From NCBI GenBank assembly GCA_023334545.1, contig JAADVB010000148.1, positions 1 through 47,184 on the forward strand: a DNA stretch of 47,184 nucleotides, written 5' to 3'. Made by a program: the position numbers and the translations under genes. Below the pieces are notes generated by a model, which saw nothing but the letters and a program-made list of their open reading frames with translations, had not been told where the DNA came from and ran no database searches. Numbering within the stretch: the first letter of the stretch is position 1; each line of letters starts with the position of its first letter. Source of the DNA: Salisapilia sapeloensis (Eukaryota > Oomycota > Peronosporomycetes > Peronosporales > Salisapiliaceae). Positions 32,510-42,281 of this stretch are shown here, piece after piece.

Positions 32510-32682
32510 CACCACCTACGTTTTCAACGTGACACTCGACGATGGTATTGAAGTCACGCTTCGAATGTAGTTTTGCTTTGACTGGTGCAAGTTGAAAATG
32601 AAGAATTAGTTTATTAGTTTAGCACATCACTTGTTTATCTACCATCCATCCTACCAACGAGCTATATACACTTTATCCCTTG

Positions 32683-33255
32683 CTACATCAGTCCAGTCGA
32701 CTGGTGGCGCGTTGGACGAAGGAAATCCACCATGACACTTTCGATCGATGACGTTGCGAGGCAAGACGCCTCGGCATTCTGATGGTGCACGATTTGCATT
32801 ATCGTTGCAAAGAATTTCGTCAGATGTGGTAACCTCAAATTCGGAGGGAGCATCGTAGCAACTTTATGATGGTGCTGGAGACGTTTGATAGCATCTGCAC
32901 AGTCAGCGCAGAACAAGGAACAGGCCGCACACCTTTGACAAATCTTATCGCACAAGTCCGATATGTCAGTCATGCGGCGATGGACTTGACAGTCTGGTTC
33001 TCGCTCCTTGCGAAGTTGTTTAAATTTAGCAGCAGCGTCCAATTTGGAGGCAGGAAAGTTTGGACCACCATCACCGCGCGCGCTGTAGGCCGAGTTCCAA
33101 CAACATACATCGATGACGTAGACGGTGTGCATCGAGAGCCTTTTCGACGAAGTATGGAGGTAGCTCCTGCTGGCGTAGACGTATTCGATGGACCCCAACG
33201 CATCCGAGAGCGACTCGGAGGACGTCGAAATAGGACGCATACCGTAGGTGTCCAT
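32683..33255 (-). CDS. PX-like protein with Cys motif (paralogue 2)
   Basis: About 190 residues, single exon from ATG 33255. Same plan as its convergent neighbour: beta strands (YVYASRSYLH, TVYVIDVCCWN), a short linker, REPDCQVHRRMTDISDL where PX proteins carry the basic R-R-Y/F-S-D-F motif, then a Cys cluster (CQRCAACSLFCADCAD) followed by helices and a C-terminal VMVDFL. Identity between the two is low, so they are old duplicates or distant members of one family. The stops lie 173 bases apart. Membrane phosphoinositide recognition is a family-level guess. Confidence 0.5.
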   Translation of the reverse strand: MDTYGMRPISTSSESLSDALGSIEYVYASRSYLHTSSKRLSMHTVYVIDVCCWNSAYSARGDGGPNFPASKLDAAAKFKQLRKEREPDCQVHRRMTDISDLCDKICQRCAACSLFCADCADAIKRLQHHHKVATMLPPNLRLPHLTKFFATIMQIVHHQNAEASCLATSSIESVMVDFLRPTRHQSTGLM

Positions 33256-34825
33256 GGGATGACGCAGATGCACAAATGTACTCGGGCTCGAGTGCTTAAG
33301 CCAGATGGAGCAAATATGATAGTGAGGAATTAACTGGATTTGCAGGAGCGATTTGTGACTGCTGGAAGGTGATTACTTTAATTTGACATCAACTGTCGCA
33401 CGGTATCACTTATAGGCGTGGTGGTGGAGGGTTGCTGGTTCTGCGGTACAAGGTTCTGGGAACGATTGAAATAGAGTATCTCCGGACGCTGTACCTCGGA
33501 AGTTAGAAGCAGTTGATACAATAGACTTTATCAGCAAATTCGGAGAAGTAGGCAGGAACTAAAGAGAGCCGAAGCCGTCTAGTTATTCCGGCTCGGCAGT
33601 ATCTTCTGGTCGTCTCTGCTACATCCTTGTCATACAAAACGAGGCTATTCGGCAGTAACTCGCTAGATTTCCGGCTAGCCTACGCTTCTGAAAGCTGTAT
33701 CCTACAAAAGTATCCGGTACTGATTGAGATCCATCAAACGTGCTGGGATACAGAAAGATAGTTGCAGCAGCTATCGCTTTAATCAACCTGCTCTTTTATT
33801 GATTTGCGTAGCGGATGAGGGACAGTCAGTGGTAAATAGATCGGCTCGAAAAGTGTGATCGTGGTAGTTTGACTACGGGTTTGTGTGCTTGATGGAAATT
33901 GGTCATTATAAAGCTACGAGTTTATCACCCAGCAAGTTCCCAGCATTGACTCGTCTGCACGGTACATTTTTTGGGTTTACGAACGAGGCTCTGTTTGAAT
34001 GGTTTATGATTAATTCTCGATCGATATTGCTCTCTCGACGACACAAGATCTTTGACACGACGCGACTACTACCGGGAAGCCTTGCATATTGGGATTAATG
34101 AATGAGTTCGGGCAGATTTTAGCCTTGGAAGCTTTAGGCGTATATGACTGCGCGGATACTATAATGGTATACAAGTCAAAGCATGAGACATATAAGGTGA
34201 TTTTTGAGAGGCATGCTTGTACATATTCCTTTCACAGACCATATCGAACTACACTTTGAAAGATAGCTCTTACCCATGCATGGCATAAAAAATGCATTCA
34301 GGATTGCAATGAATAGTCTACGCAACGTCAATAGCATGTAGACATCTATAGCGAATACCGACAGTAAGCGGGAGCTGATGTATGGACGTTTCAAAAGCCT
34401 ACAAGTAGACGCCATTCCAATTGTGATCTTACTAGCAAAAGTATAGTTCACTGTACCAATAGCTACTGCAGAACCACGTTTCACAAAGGAAACGCGACAA
34501 CCGCTAGAAACGTGACTGAATTATCGACAGTGGTAGTCAAAGCAAGACTACCATAGTACAGTGATATACACAGCGATAAGCAGGTAGTAAAACTCCAAGT
34601 AAAAGTGATAAATAACAACACACTGTTTCTCATATAGTATACTCGTGATACTGTCCTACTACAGCTCATGAATCACAATGGTAATCCATGGCTTCCCGCA
34701 TCAACGAGGAGGTACATCCGACAAGCTTTAGGAAACGGTTGAATTACTCACCTTCTTCCTAATTAAGCCAATCACAGACGGTTCGAACCAAAAATAAAGT
34801 CTCCGTGAACAAGTTAAGCTATACC
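33256..34825. other. Intergenic region with a hydrophobic frame pair
   Basis: About 1.6 kb. On the minus strand, frames 34669-34481 (62 codons, hydrophobic) and 34484-34176 (102 codons, hydrophobic) overlap with a one-frame shift and could be a broken multi-pass membrane gene; no family recognised. The remainder shows no gene. Confidence 0.3.
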
Positions 34826-36242
34826 ATGCACGACCGCATCGCACTGCCTCCAGCCCACGCTCCAATGCCTGCGAAAGTCAAGCGCGACCATAATCGTGGC
34901 AGACACAAGCACAGGTCTCCTCGCAAGCCTCGTAATAACAAGGACAGTAGCCATAGTCACGATAGCAATACAAGTAGCACGAGTAGTGCGAGCGGTGTCA
35001 GCACTGCCGACTACACTAGTCTTTCGACGCAGGAACGTACCAAGTTTGTAGACCACAGTAAAAAGTCTGATCGACGAGAGAAGATGGATGCAAGTAGCAA
35101 CCAAGCACCGTCTACAGTCGACCACGACACACGGGAAAACGACCAGCCTGCCCCAGCATGGCTATCTGACACACATGTCGTGAACGACACGAATACACCG
35201 CTTGCAGAAAGGTATTCTATGATTCGAATCAGCTTCATTCATACTAATGGACCACTACAGTCTCTTTCTACCTGTACTATGACAAGCTTGTACTAACTTT
35301 ACGTTCTCTAGACTCGGCACCGAGATTCTGGCGTATGAAAAGTATACTAAAGAAGTCATTGAGCGTGTCCAACAACCGATTGACGCAGCCATTGCTCATC
35401 TTTCCACGGCTGCGAAAGCACTTTGGCCACAGGCTTACGTCCGTCCATTTGGCTCGTATGCTAGCGGTCTCTGGCTTCCGTCCAGTGACGTCGACGTCGT
35501 CGTCATGGGTATCGCCAGTGACCCGAACACCGGTCGATCATCAGATATTAGTGCTTTACAACACCTTGCGTCATCTTTACAAGCTCAACCGTACGTGGAG
35601 CATGTGGAAGTGATCACAAGCGCCAAAGTTCCTGTCGCCAAGTTAGTTCTTTCCGAAGACGGACATCATCATCAACGTATGGACGTGACGATCGAGACAC
35701 TCCATACACACCATGGTTTGGCTGCAAGTGATCTCGTACGGCAATATGTCGATAACATTCCGTCCCTGCATCCTCTCGCGATTATCCTAAAGCAATTCTT
35801 ACGAGAAAAAGGTCTGAACGATGCATTCACAGGCGGGCTAAGCTCCTACACAGTCACTCTCCTCTGCGTCATGCTCATTGAAAAGCTCGGACAGGCCCAT
35901 GCGACGGCACCAAAGGAGATCGGACAGCTCTTACTTGACTTTCTAGAGTACTACGGCCTTACCTTTAACTATGCACAGACCGGTATCTCGTTACGTCCAG
36001 AGCTCTTTGGCGAGTACTTCCTCGCTCCGTCTCACGTCACTGGTCTCATGCCACAGTTGATTGTGGACGATCCCGTCTATCAGAATGGACAGCACAATAC
36101 GGCAGCAGGTGCATTTGCCATCGCTCGCGTGATCTCTGCTTTAGAGAATGGTTTCTACGCCGTGTCCTTCCATCGTCCGAGTAAATTTACTCGCACACCA
36201 TTATGTCAGCTCTTGCACTGGTCCGGCCATCAAATACAATAA
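34826..36242 (+). CDS. TRF4/5-type non-canonical poly(A) polymerase
   Basis: DNA polymerase beta-like nucleotidyltransferase; yeast Trf4/5 add short A tails in the TRAMP complex for nuclear exosome decay. Two exons (34826-35211, 35312-36242) with a 100 nt intron give about 438 residues. The N-terminal 130 residues are basic and Ser-rich. The catalytic core starts with LGTEILAYEKY; then PFGSYASGLWLPSSDVDVVV holds the GS motif and metal-binding Asp188 and Asp190; the third carboxylate is in MDVTIET. The central/PAP-associated part includes LHPLAIILKQFLREKGLND, GGLSSYTV, LLLDFLEYYG and a C-terminal NTAAGAFAIARV. The C-terminus is shorter than in yeast Trf4. The frame opens upstream with GTG; ATG 34826 was taken. 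It is tail-to-tail with the P5A ATPase (56 bases). Confidence 0.9.
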
Positions 36243-36298
36243 GAAACAAGTCGTTGTAGATGTACTCGCGAGTATCCAAGTCTCTTTTTCTTTTCTAC

Positions 36299-39200
36299 TT
36301 ACTCGCTAATCTCCTGTGCACTCTGTTCTTCCATCAGTCGTTGCTGTCGTTCAATCTCTTCATAGTCAATATTCGACAAAAAGTAGATGACTCCAAGCGA
36401 AACAGCGATCATCTTCATCAGTTGAGTCAAGTCCTTACCGTTCAGTTCCTTCAACGACGCGATCATGATGTGTGGCGCGAAGATAAAGAGACAGAGCTGG
36501 TCCCAAATGAACGCACCGAGGACATCGAGTGCCAAGAGACCCGTGAGTACGCGTGTGAAGCGCGGGTCTGGCATCGGAACGATCTGCAGCACTTTGTTGA
36601 ACAGTGGCATGGACTCGGAGCAGAGGAGGAAGACACCGACGATCGAAATGCCGAGCGAGTAGAGCAGTCCTGGGTTCTCCGTCATGCTCTTCATAAACGG
36701 TCGACCCTTGTAGTTGACAGCACAAACGCTCACGGTCTGGACACCGTTGATGAGGAAGATGACGGTGCTCATGACGTTCGGAACGTACTCTCCAGCCTTG
36801 GCATGCGTCACATCTCCTTCCGGCGTGTACTCTTTCGCCAAGTTCGTCAGGTAGATCATGCACACGAGATGCAGTGCGAATTGCCCCGCGAGACTAGAGA
36901 AGAGTGCCGGGTGGAAGATAGACGTAAGCGGTCGGACAGACGATAGCGTCGGCAATGGTGTCGCTCGACTTAGCGTGACGCTCGAGACAGTTGAGATCAT
37001 ACCTAAAGCGATCATCTGCGAGTTGGCGTACTTGACCTTGTCTAGGTACAGCACAGACAAAGAGTAGGAGCTGATGAGACAGTTGACTGCTAGGATCTGG
37101 TACATTTGCATCGTCGTCACCAACGCGCATCGACCTTGACGAATAATGTCGACACATCCCTTGATACTCGGAGCTCGAGACGTGAATGGCGACGCGATAG
37201 ACGCGTCTCCAAGCTTCACCATCGGCACTTCTCCATCGTCAAAGTCATCCATGTACTGCGCCATGGCAGCGTTATTGGCAAAGTTGGCAAACCCTTTCGC
37301 ACCACGTCGTTCTGCAGCTTTCTTCTTATTCTCCTCCGCTTCTCTCTTGGCAAACGCAGCAAGTGCTTTCACACGCGCGAAGGATTCACCTCGTGCTTCT
37401 CTCGCTTTCACATCTTCTTCAATCTCCTCCTGTTTACGTTTCATCTCCGCTTGTTTCTCTTCTTTCGTCGGAGCTTTTGTAATACCACGACGTTTCGCTA
37501 GTTTCTCCTGCTTCTCCTTCTGTTGTTCCTTTAACAAGAGCATCACATAGTCCTTCTTCTCTCGACATCCACTCGTATCCACTTGTTTCTGCCCAAGCTT
37601 CTTCTTTAGCGCCGACACATGGAGTTTCATCAGCTCCGGACCAGTCATGGCGTCCGCTCCCTTCTTTTGGAACTTGGCACCAGTGATACTCTTGTCAGCA
37701 TTCGCCGAGCCAAAGCCTCCGAGCAACGCTACACCGATATGCGCCTGCTTGAGTGCTCCAACGTCGTTCCCGCCGTCACCGCACATGAGCGTATGGTGTC
37801 CCTCTTCCTTGAGGTGCGTCAACACACGCTCTTTGAGCTCTGGTGTCATACGCGCAAAGACTCGGATGAGGTGCACATGCTTCCATATCGCATCATCTGC
37901 AAGAGCTAGGGACTTGCCATGGACACACAGATCGTACTCTTTCGCTAGCGCCTGTAACTGCTGTCCGTCATACGTCGCCACTTCCTTGTCATCTTCACCA
38001 GAGTTCCAGACCAAACGATCGTCCTTGTCATTAAGCACCAATGTCTTCTTCGTAATGATATTCACTTCCTTCGATACGTGAACAGCTGTGAGCGTCGCGT
38101 CTCCCGTGATCATCGACACGTCGTGCGAGCTGTCTTTCAGCTGCTGGACGATCGACCCACTGTCTCGACGCACGAGGCACTGGAAGACTGCAAAGCCAGC
38201 GAACGTCAAGTCGCTTTCTGCCCACGATCGAGGCTTATACGCGAGCTCCTGGTCGCTCAATCCACTCTCGAGATCTTTATACGCGAGTGCCAAGACACGC
38301 ATGCCTTTCCTCGCCAAGCTCTGATACGCATCCCAGTACCAAGTCGGGACCTGATTTGGTTGAAGTAGTTGACCAACAGCCTCTGGACTTCCTTTCACAA
38401 GACTTCGGTAGCCATGCTTACCTTCATTCCCGCGTTGGACTTTCGCAATGACGCTCATGCGCTGAAGTTTCGATGCAAAGTGATGGCGATGAACGAGCTG
38501 AACGGAGACGTCTTTGGCATTCCACTTACGCTCTGACGCTCGTTCTGAGTCTTTCGAAGGAGAGCAACGACGCGTGTGAGGATCGTACGTAAAGTCAACA
38601 GCACGGAGAGATGCTTCTTCGACTGGATCACCCACGAGCTTTCCGTCGACTTGGACGAGCGACTGGCATCCAGCCAAGACCAGTGTGGCGTCCATGCTTC
38701 CACTGATCATCGGGACATGGCCAAGACCGTTGTTACTACTTCCTTGATGTTTCTTCGGGTCTTCACAGACGACACCGACGGCCGTGAGCTGATCTGTCGT
38801 TAATGTTCCCGTTTTATCAAAGAGGCAAATGTCGACTTTGCCTGCGAGAGAGATACGGAAGGGTTCGGTACAAAAGATCGAAAGCTTCACGAGCGACATG
38901 AGCGCCGTGTTCACAGCCATCGACGTCTGCATCGGTAGCTCCGCTGGAATCACACTCGTGATGATCAAGACACAACGTAAGAGCAGTTCAAACGTAATCT
39001 TGCCTTTTTGCTTCAGGCCGTGGTTGAGAACGTAGCCAGAGGAGAGGAGAGCGAAGATAAGCAAGAGACCAGCGAGACCGTATGCGTCTTTCGAGTCACC
39101 AGTGACTTTGCCACTCGAGAACTCGATCATACGCACGAGCTTGCCTTGGGAGCTGCTAAAGCCTGTGCGGAGGACAAAGGCAGAGCAGCCTCCATCTGGC

Positions 39201-40591
39201 GCACTTGGCACCTTGACTTTGACTTCGTCAGATCCGTCACTCTGCATGATGGTGGTACCACCGAAGAGGACGTGGACCTTGTGTCCGCTCTTCATATCAA
39301 GCTCTTCTGCCAAATCGTCTGCGTTCATCTTGTCTCCAATCGCTTCTTTGATCTGAGGCACACTCTCACCTGTCAACGTCGCTTCGTTCATGACTGCCGA
39401 GCCATGCAGCAGGAGACAGTCGCACGGGATAGTGTTATCGGCGTCTTGGGACGTGATACGACGGATGGACACGACGTCACCAGGTACCAACGTCTCGGAC
39501 GATACTTGGATCCATTGCTTCTTACGATAGACGTAGACATCCTTTGTCTGGTTACCCATGCCACGCAGTGTCTGCAGGTTTTTTAGTCGACTAAGCACCG
39601 TCACGCCTTCGAACATGAGGATCATGGCGAGAGTGAAGAGCGAGTATTGCCAGTACTCATCTAGCATGTACAGGAGGATAGAGAAGATCTGGAAGACAGT
39701 CAATGGCTCCAAGAGCTGCTGCTTGTACATGTCGATAAAGTTGGGCTGTGGGATACTGAACTCGTTCTTGCCATACAATGCCAGTCGGTCGTTCACTTGC
39801 TTCTCACTCGACAGTCCGAGTGTGGACACGTAGCTCTCGACGACTTCTCTAATCGGAGCTTGAAGCTTACGGAACGTCACAAGGTCTTTGCCATCATCTT
39901 TATCCGACACTTCTGCAATGTACTTGTGCTTTTGGAAGGTGAAGTACGGACGCTCTGTCACGGGTGTCGACTTGGTCAGCTGACGAGAGGACGTAGGCCA
40001 CATGAGCTCTGTCATCGCACTCTTGCCTTGGTGCGATCGAGGCTCCACGAGGACGTACGTTGCTTCCTGGACAGACTTTGCTGGCGTGTACTTGATCAAG
40101 GCAAGCACACGCATTGACCAGACTTGGAAGAGTAGCATAAGAACGTGCGATACGGTAGTAAAGAGCATGAAGAGCAATGGAACGATGGCAGGTAAGAACG
40201 GATTGGGCAATGGCGGTCCTTCTTCTCCTTCTTTCAAGTCATCGTAGATGGCACTAGGTGCTTCACGCACAGACCCTTGGGACAGAGTTGATGCTGCCAA
40301 GCCATCCAACTCGTCGCTCTGAGTCGCCTCTGGTGTCAAAACGCCGGCCTCCTCTAATTCTCGAATGGCCTGGGCATACGGCTCCCCAATCGTCAGAGCA
40401 CAATGATACAATGAGTACGCATAGAGAATGATGAAGGGGAGGTGCTCGAGGCCGTAGCCAAGACCAAGGACTGTCGGTCGCCGCCGATGAAGCGACAGAC
40501 GCTGGACGGACTTACCGGTCCATTGCACGCCCTTCATGATTTTTGATCGTATTCGTGTCAATCGGTGACCACCTGTACCTTCAGACGACAT
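36299..40591 (-). CDS. P5A-type ATPase (Spf1/ATP13A1-like)
   Basis: 1430 residues, single exon. ER P-type ATPase; Spf1/ATP13A1 extract mis-inserted transmembrane helices. Seen: N-terminal membrane hairpins; actuator motif TLTGESVPQ; membrane helix with SVIPAELPMQ (P5A proteins usually carry PPELP, so the first Pro of the pair is Ala here); phosphorylation site FDKTGTLTTDQ (Asp592); nucleotide domain KGSPEAV; MITGDATLTA; hinge MCGDGGNDVGALKQ; and six C-terminal membrane segments. A long Lys/Glu-rich helical insertion (about residues 1010-1120: EKQEKLAKRRG, EEKQAEMKRKQEE, KREAEENKKKAAERRG) lies between the P domain and the last helices, making the protein longer than yeast Spf1 (1215). Start is the first ATG (MSSEGTGGHRL). 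The gene is head-to-head with the RING gene (119 bases). Confidence 0.95.
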   Translation of the reverse strand: MSSEGTGGHRLTRIRSKIMKGVQWTGKSVQRLSLHRRRPTVLGLGYGLEHLPFIILYAYSLYHCALTIGEPYAQAIRELEEAGVLTPEATQSDELDGLAASTLSQGSVREAPSAIYDDLKEGEEGPPLPNPFLPAIVPLLFMLFTTVSHVLMLLFQVWSMRVLALIKYTPAKSVQEATYVLVEPRSHQGKSAMTELMWPTSSRQLTKSTPVTERPYFTFQKHKYIAEVSDKDDGKDLVTFRKLQAPIREVVESYVSTLGLSSEKQVNDRLALYGKNEFSIPQPNFIDMYKQQLLEPLTVFQIFSILLYMLDEYWQYSLFTLAMILMFEGVTVLSRLKNLQTLRGMGNQTKDVYVYRKKQWIQVSSETLVPGDVVSIRRITSQDADNTIPCDCLLLHGSAVMNEATLTGESVPQIKEAIGDKMNADDLAEELDMKSGHKVHVLFGGTTIMQSDGSDEVKVKVPSAPDGGCSAFVLRTGFSSSQGKLVRMIEFSSGKVTGDSKDAYGLAGLLLIFALLSSGYVLNHGLKQKGKITFELLLRCVLIITSVIPAELPMQTSMAVNTALMSLVKLSIFCTEPFRISLAGKVDICLFDKTGTLTTDQLTAVGVVCEDPKKHQGSSNNGLGHVPMISGSMDATLVLAGCQSLVQVDGKLVGDPVEEASLRAVDFTYDPHTRRCSPSKDSERASERKWNAKDVSVQLVHRHHFASKLQRMSVIAKVQRGNEGKHGYRSLVKGSPEAVGQLLQPNQVPTWYWDAYQSLARKGMRVLALAYKDLESGLSDQELAYKPRSWAESDLTFAGFAVFQCLVRRDSGSIVQQLKDSSHDVSMITGDATLTAVHVSKEVNIITKKTLVLNDKDDRLVWNSGEDDKEVATYDGQQLQALAKEYDLCVHGKSLALADDAIWKHVHLIRVFARMTPELKERVLTHLKEEGHHTLMCGDGGNDVGALKQAHIGVALLGGFGSANADKSITGAKFQKKGADAMTGPELMKLHVSALKKKLGQKQVDTSGCREKKDYVMLLLKEQQKEKQEKLAKRRGITKAPTKEEKQAEMKRKQEEIEEDVKAREARGESFARVKALAAFAKREAEENKKKAAERRGAKGFANFANNAAMAQYMDDFDDGEVPMVKLGDASIASPFTSRAPSIKGCVDIIRQGRCALVTTMQMYQILAVNCLISSYSLSVLYLDKVKYANSQMIALGMISTVSSVTLSRATPLPTLSSVRPLTSIFHPALFSSLAGQFALHLVCMIYLTNLAKEYTPEGDVTHAKAGEYVPNVMSTVIFLINGVQTVSVCAVNYKGRPFMKSMTENPGLLYSLGISIVGVFLLCSESMPLFNKVLQIVPMPDPRFTRVLTGLLALDVLGAFIWDQLCLFIFAPHIMIASLKELNGKDLTQLMKMIAVSLGVIYFLSNIDYEEIERQQRLMEEQSAQEISE

Positions 40592-40710
40592 TCACCTCCG
40601 TCAGCACACTCGCAGGTGGGAATTATTGTCGCCATGGAGGACGATGGGAAGGTAGATGAATAGATGCAAATGAAGGGTTCTTTTTGGAATTAATAAAAAG
40701 ATGGATGTAG

Positions 40711-41706
40711 ATGGAGGTGAAGGCTTCTGTCGTGAGTAGTTATCTGACGTGCCCATTATGCGCTGGCTACTTTCGCAATGCCATGAGTCTCCGAGAATGT
40801 CTTCATACTTGTACGCTATTTGCCATTATGAGAGTACGACATAGGAGTGATATATTTGTGGTGGAGTGTAGTCTGCAATGGATGCATTCAACATTATTTC
40901 GAAGATAGCTCCGTCGAGCATTCCAATTGCCCAGTATGTAACGTCTGGCTTGGTACGCAGCCGTGGAAAGAGCTCATGTAGGACATATACTTATTTTCGA
41001 GGAATGGCATGTCGTGATGTGCTTGTATGGTAGACATAATCCAGTCTTCCAAGATCTTGCCGACAAGTTATTACCCAAGGATGAAGACGAATATGAGCAA
41101 CGTACTGTTACTAAAAACTCCCTTCGATAACCAACTCATAAGAATGTGGACGTAGGAAAACAGTTCGTCGAACGACTTGGGCTTAAGCGTAAGCGTTCAA
41201 GTACTCCGCAGTCTATTCGCCAGCCCATGACAGATAGCGACAATGCGTCTCGTAAACCCACGATACGTTTCACGCTATCCCCATTGGACAGGTTCGTCCT
41301 GACGCATTCGCCAGCTCTTTTCCTCTACTAAACACATTTTATTAGTCCGAATGAGCCCATTACACTGAGGCTACCACCGCTAAAGACTCAGAGGATGTGT
41401 ACAGAGAAGTCCATGCGTGTATGTAGCAACGTAGGTGTATAAAGATGTGGATACGCTTGTTACTTGTTGAGATGATAGATGGATCAATTAACACAATACC
41501 TCCACGCGAAACTTCATTTAAAAAAGAACGTGCCGATTGATATTTTGTGTCGAGGCAAGGCGGTCGGTCAAGAGTCATCACTCGAGTTTATTGATCGGAC
41601 GATCTGGAAGAATCCGAACGACATCATGGGTAAGTATTCTCCATCTTTCCGTCGCGACTGAAACTCATCCGCATGTACAGAACTACATTATCGTCGACGG
41701 CCATAA
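40711..41706 (+). CDS. PCGF/DRIP-like RING finger protein, interrupted by an in-frame stop
   Basis: Polycomb-group RING / DRIP-type E3 ligase subunit. Exons by splice signal and phase: 40711-40810, 40872-40977, 41034-41291, 41346-41418, 41479-41629, 41681-41706; introns 61, 56, 54, 60 and 51 nt. Spliced, the RING is complete: LTCPLCAGYF, CLHTFCNGCI, NCPVCNVWLG (C3HC4). The C-terminal RAWUL-like part has VPIDILCRGKAVG and ends MELHYRRRP, typical of Psc/PCGF and plant DRIP. Problem: exon 3 has a TAA at 41128-41130 in the main frame, with clear coding on both sides (LPKDEDEYEQ before, QFVERLGLKRKRSS after). Removing 41107-41142 (36 nt, GT..AG, multiple of three) would rescue it, but that is much shorter than every other intron here. 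So either a very short intron or a nonsense mutation; about 237 codons in total. Confidence 0.72.
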
Positions 41707-42281
41707 ACTCTCGATTGTAATGTACTTGCCTATCAATAAAACCACTCGCATCAACCATTTGGACGACAGAACGAATCATACCAGCATCACAAATGTCCAT
41801 TTCTAAAGTAATCTCTTCGGTCACCAAAAGATGCTAAAAATGGTAATATTGAAATATCATTCTTCACATTAAGAGTCACTATCGGTCCACTTTCGAGTGC
41901 CTCTACCTTGGCATGTTTTATTCTTCAAGTAGAACACAGCCTTTGCTCAGTACAGGAACGATTATATAGAGATTGAAACTACAGCTTCCACTTCCTTCCT
42001 TTTAAACCCAGCATCATATGTGAGCTGTTTCCCACGCCGAGTTTGCGGTGAAAGAGCCGGGCAAAGTGTCCTGTGGGCATACTACTTGACCGAATATGAC
42101 TTAAAGACATTCCATAAAATATATCGTACATTGAAAATCGCCAGAGTATCAATGCATTGTGCTATTTAAAATGAAAAATTTACTTTGATGTTGCGTTCTA
42201 TCTTGAACGATGACTTTATTCACTCCTACTCCCTCACTTTCAAAGTTAGCTGCTATCTGCTACTTCGATCTTTCACCCTCT
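41707..42281. other. Intergenic between RING gene and LRR remnant
   Basis: AT-rich, no gene seen. It is probably the old promoter region of the LRR remnant that follows. Confidence 0.35.

Noticed and set aside
36260-36946. Plus-strand frame of 228 codons after TRF4, and similar ones up to 40.2 kb
   Set aside because: Antisense to the P5A ATPase; the minus-strand protein is unambiguous.
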